Below are positions 1 to 7,080 of a stretch of DNA of 11,442 nucleotides, one piece after another. Position 1 is the first letter of the stretch. The number at the start of each line of letters is the position of its first letter. The DNA is from Bizionia sp. (GTDB lineage: Bacteria > Bacteroidota > Bacteroidia > Flavobacteriales > Flavobacteriaceae), in NCBI GenBank assembly GCA_018067115.1, contig JAGPVI010000081.1, positions 1-11,442 of the forward strand. The letters run 5' to 3'. The position numbers were made by a program, and so were the translations under genes. Below the pieces are notes generated by a model, which was given only the letters and a program-made list of their open reading frames with translations, was not told the DNA's origin and searched no databases.

Positions 1-23
1 CTTCTAGAGTAACAACAAAATTC

Positions 24-977
24 CTATTGGTCTTTTTCCCAAATATCTGTTCTGTAATGTTGGTCGTCTCCCTCTATCATTTGCACGTAACTGGCATAAC
101 GAGAAGCGGCTATTTCATCGCGATCTAATGCGTCTTTTACAGCACATTTTGGTTCTTCAATATGCAGACAATTATTAAATTTACAGTCTTGTTTTAAGGC
201 AAAAAACTCAGGAAAATAATCACCGATTTCCTCTTTTTCCATATCTACGATACCGAATCCTTTAATACCTGGCGTATCGATAATTTTAGCACCAAAACTA
301 AGGTCGAACATTTCGGCAAAAGTTGTGGTATGCTGCCCTTGACTATGTTGCGCTGAAATGGCTTTAGTTTTTAAATCTAAATTAGGTTCTATAGCATTTA
401 CTAAAGTCGATTTACCAACACCGGAATGCCCTGTAAACATACTAACCTTGTCTTTCATTAAACCTTTTACCTGCTCGATATTTTTTCCTGTAATAGCAGA
501 AATACCAATGCATTCGTACCCTATTTTACGATAGATATGCGCTAAGTATTTCACTTCCATAAAAGTATCTTCATCGTAAGTATCTACCTTATTAAACAGA
601 ATGACTGTTTTTATAGAATAAGCTTCGGCCGTGACCAAAAAACGATCTATAAAACTGGTAAATGTTGGTGGATTATCGATGGTTACCAACAAAAATACCT
701 GGTCTATATTAGAAGCTATAATATGGGTTTGCTTAGATAAATTCACCGACTTGCGAACAATATAATTGCTACGGTCGTGAATAGTTGAAATAACGCCAGT
801 TTCCTGGTCGCTTTTTGTATCGAGCTCAAAATCTACATAATCGCCAACAGCAATGGGATTAGTACTTTTTATGCCTTGTAACCGAAATTTTCCTTTTATT
901 CGGCATTCGTAAGTAACACCGAGTTCGTTTTTTACGGTGTACCAACTTCCTGTAGATTTATATACGAGTCCTGTCAT
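24..977 (-). CDS. rsgA: Small ribosomal subunit biogenesis GTPase RsgA (317 aa)
   Basis: RsgA is a circularly permuted GTPase that checks late maturation of the 30S subunit; it binds the subunit and hydrolyses GTP on it. The N-terminal OB-fold covers about residues 1-75. The G motifs then appear in permuted order: NKVD (129-132, G4), SAITGK (160-165, G5), GHSGVGKST (183-191, G1/P-loop), a Thr-rich G2 around 217-219 and DTPG (234-237, G3). The C-terminal zinc site is C265, C270, H272 and C278. Length and domain order are normal and the protein looks complete. It is the last gene visible in the leftward aromatic amino acid unit, 67 nt after the DAHP synthase/chorismate mutase gene. No convincing TAnnTTTG box lies in that gap (the best is CATCTTTG at 983-990, too close to the ATG), so read-through from the aromatic operon is plausible but unproven. 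Confidence 0.97.
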   Translation of the reverse strand: MTGLVYKSTGSWYTVKNELGVTYECRIKGKFRLQGIKSTNPIAVGDYVDFELDTKSDQETGVISTIHDRSNYIVRKSVNLSKQTHIIASNIDQVFLLVTIDNPPTFTSFIDRFLVTAEAYSIKTVILFNKVDTYDEDTFMEVKYLAHIYRKIGYECIGISAITGKNIEQVKGLMKDKVSMFTGHSGVGKSTLVNAIEPNLDLKTKAISAQHSQGQHTTTFAEMFDLSFGAKIIDTPGIKGFGIVDMEKEEIGDYFPEFFALKQDCKFNNCLHIEEPKCAVKDALDRDEIAASRYASYVQMIEGDDQHYRTDIWEKDQ

Positions 978-1044
978 TATTACAAAGATGAAAATTATTG
1001 CGCTGTTTCACAACAAAAGGTTACAGTTAAAAGTCTTTTTTGTT

Positions 1045-2127
1045 TTAATCCTTAATAACCTGCTCTTGATGGTTAATAGATTCTTGGTGAATGGCTTTAA
1101 ATAACTTTAAAATAAATTCTTCACTCAACCCTTTTTCTTCGCCTTGAAGCACCATTTTTCCTAAAATCTCATTCCATCGTTTGCTTTGTAAAACGGCAAC
1201 ATTTTTAGATTTTTTAAGCGCACCAATGCCATCAGCTACTTGCATACGTTTGGCTAGTAAATCTATAATTTGATTATCGACCACATCAATCTTTGCACGG
1301 AGATTACTAAGCTCGTGGTTAAATTTAGCTTCGGGGTCGCTTTCTTTTCTAATCTTTAAGTCTACCATCATTTGCACCAACGCTTTTGGCGTAATCTGTT
1401 GTGCTGCATCACTCCATGCATTATCTGGATCGTAGTGAGTTTCGACCATTAATCCGTCGAAATTTAAATCTAATGCCGTTTGGCAAACATCGAAAACCAT
1501 ATCTCGTTTTCCTGTAATATGCGACGGGTCGTTTATTAAAGGTAAATCTGGAAATTTATTCTGAAATTCGATAGCTATTTGCCACTCTGGAATGTTTCTA
1601 TATTTAGTTTTCTCGTATGTTGAAAACCCGCGGTGAATAGCACCTAAATTTTTTATCCCTGCATTATATAGTCGTTCAATTCCCCCTAACCACAGTGCCA
1701 AATCGGGGTTAACAGGGTTTTTTACCAAAACAATTTTATCTGTTCCTGCTAAAGCATCGGCAAGTTCCTGCATTATAAAAGGGCTCACTGTTGATCGTGC
1801 ACCAATCCACAGCAAATCGACATCGTGCTCTATTGCTAATTTAACGTGCGCCGCGTTCGCCACTTCTGTACAGGTTTTCATTCCTGTTTCTGCTTTTACT
1901 TTCTGCAACCATTTTAATCCTAAAGCACCAACACCCTCAAACATTCCTGGGCGTGTTCGCGGCTTCCAAATTCCAGCTCTAAAATAACTGACATCGGTAT
2001 CTTTAAGTTCGTGTGCAATTTTTAACACTTGCTCTTCGGTTTCTGCACTACACGGCCCGGCGATAACCAGCGGATGATTTAAGCTTAAATCGTCTAACCA
2101 TGTTCTCATTTCTCTTGTATTCTTCAT
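1045..2127 (-). CDS. Bifunctional DAHP synthase (type I-beta) / chorismate mutase (AroQ type), 360 aa
   Basis: This fusion catalyses two steps. The N-terminal domain (about 1-262) condenses PEP and erythrose 4-phosphate to DAHP, the first step of the shikimate pathway. The C-terminal AroQ helical domain (about 268-360) converts chorismate to prephenate. Seen in the DAHP synthase part: GPC (24-26, metal ligand C26), the PEP-binding KPRTRPG loop (55-61), DPSH (200-203), E229 and D233, the expected Cys/His/Glu/Asp metal set. Seen in the mutase part: R277 and D281 in LRAKID, R294, K305/K306, E320 and Q348 in IHQES, matching the E. coli mutase active site. In the related Porphyromonas gingivalis fusion, prephenate bound at the mutase inhibits the synthase; similar control here is inference. 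It sits 24 nt after tyrA, in the same operon. Names such as aroF or aroG are used loosely for this class, so no symbol is given. Confidence 0.96.
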   Translation of the reverse strand: MKNTREMRTWLDDLSLNHPLVIAGPCSAETEEQVLKIAHELKDTDVSYFRAGIWKPRTRPGMFEGVGALGLKWLQKVKAETGMKTCTEVANAAHVKLAIEHDVDLLWIGARSTVSPFIMQELADALAGTDKIVLVKNPVNPDLALWLGGIERLYNAGIKNLGAIHRGFSTYEKTKYRNIPEWQIAIEFQNKFPDLPLINDPSHITGKRDMVFDVCQTALDLNFDGLMVETHYDPDNAWSDAAQQITPKALVQMMVDLKIRKESDPEAKFNHELSNLRAKIDVVDNQIIDLLAKRMQVADGIGALKKSKNVAVLQSKRWNEILGKMVLQGEEKGLSEEFILKLFKAIHQESINHQEQVIKD

Positions 2128-2151
2128 ATCCTTTTCTTTTGTTTTTAAGCT

Positions 2152-3006
2152 TTACCGAATGCCGCCTAAAATAGTTTTAATATAATTTGTCTCGTCCATT
2201 TCCTTATAAACACCTTCAAAATCATCATTCTCTAAAAGGGCCTTAAAACGTGATAAATTACTTATATATTCTTGTAATGTCTCTATAACATTATCTTTAT
2301 TCTGTTTAAAAATTGGCGTCCACATTGCTGGAGAACTTTTTGCCAACCGCACTGTACTCTCGAAACCACTGCCTGCCATATCAAAAATATCGCGCTCGTT
2401 TTTCTCTTTTTCAATCACTGTTTTCCCTAGCATAAAAGCACTAATATGCGATAAGTGTGACATATAAGCAATGTGCTTGTCGTGCGATTCGGGATGCATA
2501 TACCGCATACGCATTCCTATAGTCGCAAATAAATTTAAAGCTTTCTCCTGAAGGGTCGCCGCCGTTTTTTCAATTTCGCAAATAATATTTGTTTTTTTCT
2601 GAAACAAATTAGCTATAGCTGCTTTAGGGCCTGAAAATTCTGTGCCCGCAATAGGATGCATTGCAAGAAAATTTCTACGTTTAGGATGCAAGGCGACAAT
2701 TTTACAAATATTCGATTTCGTCGACCCCACATCTACTATTAATCCGAAATCCGAAATACTATCTAAGAGCATCGGTAAAAGAATAACGGCTGTATCTACT
2801 GGCGTTGCCAAAATCACCAAATCGGCAGCACGAATATCTTCAATGGCTGCTTTCTCATCAATAATACCAAGTTCTAGGGCTTCATTAATATGTTGCACGT
2901 TAGTATCGATGCCGTAAATAGTACAATCTGGACGCTGCTTTTTAATGTCTATCGCTAAGCTACCGCCAATTAAACCGACTCCAATAATATAAGTAGTATT
3001 AATCAT
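2152..3006 (-). CDS. tyrA: Prephenate dehydrogenase (284 aa with the start at 3006)
   Basis: TyrA oxidatively decarboxylates prephenate to 4-hydroxyphenylpyruvate, the Tyr branch. Seen: the Rossmann loop GVGLIGGS (9-16), an Asp at the end of strand 2 (D34 in YGID, which favours NAD over NADP), DVGSTKS (92-98), catalytic H117 in HPIAGTE (117-123), SHLSH (183-187), and R220 followed by SSPAMW (224-229), the substrate-binding Arg region. No ACT domain follows, so feedback by Tyr through such a domain is not expected. The open frame extends 14 codons upstream to 3048, but the ATG at 3004-3006 overlaps the aminotransferase stop codon as ATGA and places the Rossmann strand right at the N-terminus. 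I therefore choose 3006. Use of arogenate instead of prephenate cannot be excluded from sequence alone. Confidence 0.94.
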   Translation of the reverse strand: MINTTYIIGVGLIGGSLAIDIKKQRPDCTIYGIDTNVQHINEALELGIIDEKAAIEDIRAADLVILATPVDTAVILLPMLLDSISDFGLIVDVGSTKSNICKIVALHPKRRNFLAMHPIAGTEFSGPKAAIANLFQKKTNIICEIEKTAATLQEKALNLFATIGMRMRYMHPESHDKHIAYMSHLSHISAFMLGKTVIEKEKNERDIFDMAGSGFESTVRLAKSSPAMWTPIFKQNKDNVIETLQEYISNLSRFKALLENDDFEGVYKEMDETNYIKTILGGIR

Positions 3007-4142
3007 ATGCGGTTTATTGCGGTTTGAATATCTTCTAATGGCGCACAAAGTGACAACCTAATATAGCCATCGCCTTGACTTCCAAAAATAAATCCTGGAG
3101 CTATAAAAATATCTTTTTCTATTAATAATGTATTGATAACTGTTTCCGAATCTAATCCTTCTGGTAATTTTGCCCAAACGAAAAGACCCGATGCTTCTTT
3201 ATTAAAAGTACAGCCTAAGCATTCTGCTAATTCCCAAACGGCTTCCCTTCGCTTTTTATATTCAGCATTTAAAGTTTCGAACCAATCGTTGGAAACTTCT
3301 AACGCTTTTATCGCTCCTTTTTGAATACCATAAAACATTCCAGAATCCATATTGCTTTTCATATTTAAAATGGCATTGATATGCGATTCTGAACCTAAAA
3401 CCATACCTACTCGCCACCCTGCTAAATTAAAAGTCTTACTCAGAGAATTCAATTCCAGACACACCTCCTTGGCGCCATTTACCGATAGTAAACTTAAAGG
3501 GGCATCGTTTAATATTAAACTATACGGATTATCGTTAACCAGTAAAATATTATGCTTTTTAGCAAAGGCCACCAATGCATTTAGCTGCTGTTTCGAAGCT
3601 TTTGCTCCCGTTGGCATATTGGGATAATTAACCCACATTAATTTCACTTTCGACAAGTCTCTTAACTCAAGTGCGTCTAGATCTGGAAACCAATTATTAG
3701 TAGCTTCTAGATTATAAAAAACGGCTTCCGCTTCTACTAATTTAGTGACACTAAAATATGTTGGGTAGCCGGGATTTGGAATTAACACCTCATCCCCTTT
3801 ATTTAAAAAAGCCATAGAAATATGTAAAATCCCCTCTTTGCTTCCCATTAATGGTAACACTTCGGTTTCTGGGTTAAGCGTTACATTAAAATGGGTAGTA
3901 TAAAAATCACGTATTCCTTGACGCAATTCTAACAAGCCCTGATAGCTTTGGTATTTATTTGCCGTTCTATCGTACAAGCTATTTATTAATGCAGAAACCA
4001 CTTCTTTTGGCGGTTCTAAATCGGGACTACCAATACCTAAGTTTATTATTGGTTTTCCGCTAGCTTGCAACGCTCTCACCTCTTTTAATTTAGTCGAGAA
4101 GTAGTATTCTTCTAATGTATTTAATCTGTTTGCGACTTCCAT
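3003..4142 (-). CDS. PLP-dependent class I/II aminotransferase, probably aromatic (379 aa)
   Basis: This is a fold-type I aminotransferase. Seen: GSPD near the N-terminus (38-41), N175 in NYPNMPTG, D204 and Y207 in VNDNPY, the Schiff-base lysine K236 in SLSKTFNLAGWRVG, R244, and the carboxylate-binding R362 in YIRLSLC. The position between pheA and tyrA, with start and stop overlapping both neighbours (TAATG at the pheA stop, ATGA at the tyrA start), indicates that it transaminates phenylpyruvate and 4-hydroxyphenylpyruvate to Phe and Tyr. That substrate assignment is inference from context. Aspartate, LL-diaminopimelate and prephenate aminotransferases belong to the same superfamily and are alternatives. 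The protein is full length with no missing catalytic residue. Confidence 0.9.
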   Translation of the reverse strand: MEVANRLNTLEEYYFSTKLKEVRALQASGKPIINLGIGSPDLEPPKEVVSALINSLYDRTANKYQSYQGLLELRQGIRDFYTTHFNVTLNPETEVLPLMGSKEGILHISMAFLNKGDEVLIPNPGYPTYFSVTKLVEAEAVFYNLEATNNWFPDLDALELRDLSKVKLMWVNYPNMPTGAKASKQQLNALVAFAKKHNILLVNDNPYSLILNDAPLSLLSVNGAKEVCLELNSLSKTFNLAGWRVGMVLGSESHINAILNMKSNMDSGMFYGIQKGAIKALEVSNDWFETLNAEYKKRREAVWELAECLGCTFNKEASGLFVWAKLPEGLDSETVINTLLIEKDIFIAPGFIFGSQGDGYIRLSLCAPLEDIQTAINRI

Positions 4143-4969
4143 TATTTTTTTGCGTTTTTGTAAGTGCCCAATACTTTTATTTGGGTGGTCATTAAGTTTA
4201 AAATTGTTATTGCTTTTTCAAAGTCCTCGTAATCGGCAAAGGTTACATCAACAAAAAAGGCATATTTCCAGGGGGTTTCAATTATGGGTAAAGACTGTAT
4301 TTTGGTTAGGTTTAATTTACAATCACTCAACACATTTAAAACCGTTGCTAAGCTTCCGCGCTTGTGTTCTAACTCGAATTTAATAGATGCTTTATCACTA
4401 TCCTTAATATGGTTTTCTTCGGAATATCGTTGCACAATAACAAAACGTGTTTCGTTATGCTTTATAGTTTGAATACTTTGGTTTATAATATTTAAATTGA
4501 AGATTTCTGCAGCCAAGCGACTAGCAATAGCACCTATTCCTAACCTTTTATTTTCTTGAATTTCTTTTGCCACATCGGCAGTATCTTTAGCTTCCACCAA
4601 TTTAATATGCGGATATTCTTTAAAAAAAGCGGCACACTGCAATAGTGCCATCGGGTGCGAATGCACTTCTTTAATATCGTAAATATTTTGATTTGGTAGC
4701 GCCATTAAATGATGCTGAACATCTATATAATATTCACCTACAACTTGTAGATTACTAGTATCTATTAACGCATAGTTAGGAATTATTGAACCCGCAATAG
4801 AATTCTCTATCGCCAATATTGCAATATCTACACGATGCTCTAACAGCTCTGAAACTGTATCTTGAAAAGACTGGCATTCTATAACCGCCATATCATTATC
4901 AAAATACTGTTGTGACACAATATGATGAAACGATCCTTTTATTCCCTGTATAGCTACGGTTTTATGCAT
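4142..4969 (-). CDS. pheA: Prephenate dehydratase with C-terminal ACT domain (275 aa)
   Basis: PheA converts prephenate to phenylpyruvate, the Phe branch. It is a stand-alone dehydratase: the chorismate mutase found fused to E. coli PheA is here fused to DAHP synthase instead. Seen: the N-terminal QGIKGSFHH (8-16), ENSIAGSI (55-62), HPMALLQC (105-112) and the catalytic Thr in NETRF (172-176, T174). An ACT domain occupies about 195-270. Its KRGSLATVL (203-211) corresponds to the GALV motif, but the Phe-binding ESRP motif reads QSLP (225-228), so Phe feedback may differ. It is the first structural gene of the operon. The ATG at 4967-4969 lies 30 nt past the T-run of an attenuator and downstream of an aromatic-rich leader peptide. 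Its stop overlaps the aminotransferase start as TAATG. Confidence 0.95.
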   Translation of the reverse strand: MHKTVAIQGIKGSFHHIVSQQYFDNDMAVIECQSFQDTVSELLEHRVDIAILAIENSIAGSIIPNYALIDTSNLQVVGEYYIDVQHHLMALPNQNIYDIKEVHSHPMALLQCAAFFKEYPHIKLVEAKDTADVAKEIQENKRLGIGAIASRLAAEIFNLNIINQSIQTIKHNETRFVIVQRYSEENHIKDSDKASIKFELEHKRGSLATVLNVLSDCKLNLTKIQSLPIIETPWKYAFFVDVTFADYEDFEKAITILNLMTTQIKVLGTYKNAKK

Positions 4970-4999
4970 AATAAATTAAATTTCACTTCGGTTTAAAAC

Positions 5000-5026
5000 A
5001 AAAAAAGTCCCGATAAAGATCGAGAC
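5000..5026 (-). terminator. Attenuator terminator in the pheA-operon leader (segments 3:4)
   Basis: Read on the minus strand, GTCTCGAT (5026-5019), a CTTT loop (5018-5015) and ATCGGGAC (5014-5007) form an 8-bp stem with one G-U pair, followed at once by seven T (5006-5000). It lies before the pheA start and after the aromatic leader peptide, so it would end transcription before the operon unless prevented. Its 5' arm plus loop pairs alternatively with 5068-5079. Confidence 0.88.
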
Positions 5027-5093
5027 TAGTGTATAAATATATGAGGTATCAAAATTACATATAGCGTGTCTCGTTCTTTAAGTTAAAAAAGAA
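5007..5093 (-). promoter_or_regulatory. Attenuation switch: competing RNA segments 1-2-3-4
   Basis: Four segments on the minus strand can pair in competing ways. Segment 1, TTCTTT (5093-5088), is made of the Phe codons 14-15 and pairs with AAAGAA of segment 2 (5079-5074; 6 bp, 8-nt loop). Segment 2, AAAGAACGAGAC (5079-5068), pairs with segment 3, GTCTCGATCTTT (5026-5015), in 11 of 12 positions as antiterminator. Segment 3 otherwise pairs with segment 4 (5014-5007) as terminator. Stalling at the aromatic codons would cover segment 1, free segment 2 and favour 2:3, letting RNA polymerase continue. Smooth translation would favour 3:4 and stop it. Pairings are read from the sequence; the switching is inferred from the known trp/phe/his attenuator logic. 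Confidence 0.85.
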
Positions 5094-5132
5094 GTAATAC
5101 CAGCTAAAATATGTGTTTTGTGTTGCTTTCAT
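5055..5132 (-). CDS. Aromatic-rich attenuation leader peptide (25 aa)
   Basis: A 25-codon frame starts with ATG at 5130-5132 and ends with TAA at 5055-5057. Residues 8-16 read YFSWYYFFF, so eight of nine are aromatic: Tyr 8, 12, 13; Phe 9, 14, 15, 16; Trp 11. A further Tyr is at residue 24. The peptide itself is not expected to have a function; its translation measures charged tRNA-Phe, tRNA-Tyr and perhaps tRNA-Trp. The stop codon lies 28 nt before the terminator stem, and the last Phe codon ends 5 nt before antiterminator segment 2, which is encoded inside codons 18-22. The reading covers all three aromatic amino acids, fitting an operon that includes the common DAHP synthase step. A promoter box lies about 39 nt upstream of the ATG. 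Too short for routine gene callers. Confidence 0.88.
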   Translation of the reverse strand: MKATQNTYFSWYYFFFNLKNETRYM

Positions 5133-5170
5133 TTTAAAATCGTGCCATAAACTAGCACCTATTTGTTCGT

Positions 5171-5178
5171 CAAAAGTA
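5171..5178 (-). promoter_or_regulatory. Promoter -7 box of the leader peptide-pheA operon
   Basis: The minus strand reads TACTTTTG (5178-5171), an exact fit to the Bacteroidota -7 consensus TAnnTTTG. It would start RNA near 5164, giving a leader of roughly 30 nt before the peptide ATG. No good TTG-type -33 element is visible at the usual distance, so the assignment rests on the -7 box and the position. Confidence 0.6.
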
Positions 5179-5365
5179 TATAATAAAATAGTACTGACCT
5201 AATTATTATGAAATCTACATAACCAAAAAGACACCCAACAACCTCTAATCTAATTATTTACACAAATAATAAATTCTTAAATATTTTAATTACCACTTAA
5301 TATTAGTGTAAAAAACCGAAGAACCGCCCCTTACAATAATCAAAGCTTCAAAGATTTTAAGCGAA
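5179..5365. other. AT-rich divergent spacer between the aromatic operon and gldA promoters
   Basis: This part of the intergenic region lies between the two divergent promoters. It is very AT-rich and I see no coding frame, tRNA or strong hairpin in it. Short imperfect inverted repeats (for example CACT and AGTG flanking TAATATT near 5294-5308) are no more than expected for such composition. An operator for an unknown regulator is possible but not recognisable. Confidence 0.5.
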
Positions 5366-5398
5366 TTGTCTATTTAAACCTTTTAATGTTTATTTTTG
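5366..5398 (+). promoter_or_regulatory. gldA promoter
   Basis: TATTTTTG at 5391-5398 fits TAnnTTTG exactly, and a TTG lies at 5366-5368 with 22 nt between. RNA would start near 5404-5406, about 10 nt before the ATG at 5416. Because the box lies downstream of the in-frame ATG at 5386, it argues against that longer start. Confidence 0.6.
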
Positions 5399-5415
5399 AA
5401 GTAAAGAATTTAAGT

Positions 5416-6309
5416 ATGTCTATAAAAGTTGAAAATATCACAAAAATTTACGGCACTCAAAAAGCATTAAATAACGTTTCTTTTACGGTGAATAAACCAG
5501 AAATCGTAGGATTTCTAGGACCTAACGGTGCTGGAAAATCAACGATGATGAAAATTTTAACCACTTTTATAAGTCCTACCGAAGGCAATGCAGAAGTAAA
5601 TGGCCACTCTATTGCATTACACCCAAAAAAAGTACAACAAAGTGTTGGGTATTTACCAGAACATAACCCGTTGTATTTAGAGCAGTATGTTAGAGAATAT
5701 TTACAGTTTAACGCCGCTATTTATAATGTACCGAAAGCCAGAATTGAGGAGGTTATAACGTTAACGGGATTAACACCAGAATCGCATAAAAAAATCGGAG
5801 AACTCTCTAAAGGGTACAGACAACGTGTTGGACTAGCCAATGCACTTTTGCATAATCCAGATGTCTTAATTCTAGACGAACCTACCACTGGGCTAGACCC
5901 CAATCAATTGGTGGAAGTTAGAGAGTTAATACGCAATATTGGTAAAGAAAAGACAGTGTTTTTATCGACTCATATTATGCAAGAAGTAGAGGCGATGTGC
6001 GACCGTGTTATCATTATTAATAAAGGAGAGATTGTAGCCGACAAAAAGCTTAAAGACATACGAAACGAGCAAGAGCAGGTGGTTATTGTGGAATTTGATT
6101 ACCGTGTTGAAACGGCATTTTTACAGCGATTACCAAATGTAAAAACCGTGATTAACACCTTCGGATTCATTTATGAAATTAACTTCTCTACCCCTGAAGA
6201 CATGCGTTTTCAAGTGTTTGATTTCGCCCACGATAACGATTTAAAAATCCTTCAGTTGAACCAGAAAAACGCGAGTTTAGAAACCTTATTCAGAGAACTA
6301 ACGAGCTAA
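5416..6309 (+). CDS. gldA: Gliding motility ABC transporter ATP-binding protein GldA (297 aa)
   Basis: This is a cytoplasmic ABC ATPase. In Flavobacterium johnsoniae GldA works with membrane proteins GldF and GldG, first linked to gliding. Seen: MSIKVENITK N-terminus, Walker A GPNGAGKST (35-43), Q-loop region GYLPEHNPLY (78-87), signature LSKGYRQRVGLA (130-141), Walker B LILDEP (151-156), D-loop GLD (159-161) and H-loop H186. The last 90 residues form the usual extension of this ABC-2 type subgroup. No gldF or gldG is adjacent, as also seen where gldA stands alone in flavobacteria. An in-frame ATG at 5386 would add 10 residues, but a promoter box at 5391-5398 and the GldA-like N-terminus favour 5416. 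Other ABC-2 drug or polysaccharide exporters share this architecture, so the specific name is likely rather than certain. Confidence 0.88.
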   Translation: MSIKVENITKIYGTQKALNNVSFTVNKPEIVGFLGPNGAGKSTMMKILTTFISPTEGNAEVNGHSIALHPKKVQQSVGYLPEHNPLYLEQYVREYLQFNAAIYNVPKARIEEVITLTGLTPESHKKIGELSKGYRQRVGLANALLHNPDVLILDEPTTGLDPNQLVEVRELIRNIGKEKTVFLSTHIMQEVEAMCDRVIIINKGEIVADKKLKDIRNEQEQVVIVEFDYRVETAFLQRLPNVKTVINTFGFIYEINFSTPEDMRFQVFDFAHDNDLKILQLNQKNASLETLFRELTS

Positions 6310-6331
6310 TTTATTATCGAATTATTAATTA

Positions 6332-7075
6332 TTACTCAAAAATAACACGTCCAGTATATTGTTCGTTAACATCTAGTGCTGGCGGTGTGTTTGTAGAAAT
6401 AACATCTCCTGTACTTACTAAATTAGCAGTAAGTGATTGCTGTGGGTTTACGGTAATATCATTGGTTCCACGATGGTAAATAGTAACATTCTCGGCTATT
6501 AAATGTCGGCCTTCAAATCTAGAATCGCCCGCGGCATAATAGATGTCTAAATTGGTCGTTGTACCACTTATAAATGAACTCGATAAACCATTCATTGTAA
6601 AAAATAATTCCGAAGCATTAACTTCCAATTCAAAAATTCCATCTGTGTGGTATTCTTCTCTATAATCTTCAGAAACTAATTTTAAGGAATCATAATTTAG
6701 AACCCCTTCACTGCGTACTGGCAATCCTGTGCTACTCCTTATTTCTGTTAGATTAGGAGCTGTAACCGTTATTTTTGTTAAGCCATAATCTCGGGTTAAA
6801 TTGCAAGCATTATTATTTCTTAATAAAAGCCTTTCGTTTTCGACTACAACTTCAATATCACCCATTAAATATTCGCCAGTTTGGACAGTAACCGTATATT
6901 CCGGAGCTTCTTTTATAATCATTTCAATTCGTGCAAAAACTGTAATTGCCGAAAAATCTTCAACTGCAAATGATTGTTCTATAATATCTCCTGAATTTTG
7001 AAAACAGTCTGGCACATTGTCTCCATTACAACTCACCAAAAATATAAACGATAGTATAACTGCTATTTTCTTCAT
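6332..7075 (-). CDS. Lipoprotein with GIN / DUF2807 domain (247 aa)
   Basis: The N-terminus MKKIAVILSFIFLVSC is a lipoprotein signal with the acylated cysteine at C16. The rest (about 37-230) has the short, alternating beta-strand pattern of the GIN domain (DUF2807, described as a putative autotransporter adhesin head). Characteristic features are the opening FSAITVFARIEMIIKE, the repeated TAPNLTEIRSSTG-like turns (105-117) and STGDV (221-225). Two further cysteines, C24 and C91, could form a disulphide. The likely location is the outer membrane or periplasm; no enzymatic function is known for the family and I assign none. It starts only 5 nt after the PagL-like gene and is probably cotranscribed with it. 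It converges with gldA, 22 nt apart, with no clear terminator between. Confidence 0.85.
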   Translation of the reverse strand: MKKIAVILSFIFLVSCNGDNVPDCFQNSGDIIEQSFAVEDFSAITVFARIEMIIKEAPEYTVTVQTGEYLMGDIEVVVENERLLLRNNNACNLTRDYGLTKITVTAPNLTEIRSSTGLPVRSEGVLNYDSLKLVSEDYREEYHTDGIFELEVNASELFFTMNGLSSSFISGTTTNLDIYYAAGDSRFEGRHLIAENVTIYHRGTNDITVNPQQSLTANLVSTGDVISTNTPPALDVNEQYTGRVIFE

Positions 7076-7080
7076 TGCTT

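Noticed and set aside
1..23. Possible start of another leftward gene after rsgA
   Set aside because: Only 23 nt are visible with no start codon that can be assigned.
2642..2917. Rightward open frames inside tyrA, the aminotransferase, pheA, the GIN gene and the PagL-like gene
   Set aside because: All are antisense to well-supported genes, with no recognisable domains.
3007..3048. Longer N-terminus for tyrA starting at 3048
   Set aside because: It adds 14 unlike residues before the Rossmann strand and lies fully inside the aminotransferase gene; the ATGA overlap at 3003-3006 is the normal coupled start.
5290..5312. Imperfect inverted repeat in the gldA spacer as an operator or hairpin
   Set aside because: Only 4 bp of stem in very AT-rich sequence; expected by chance.
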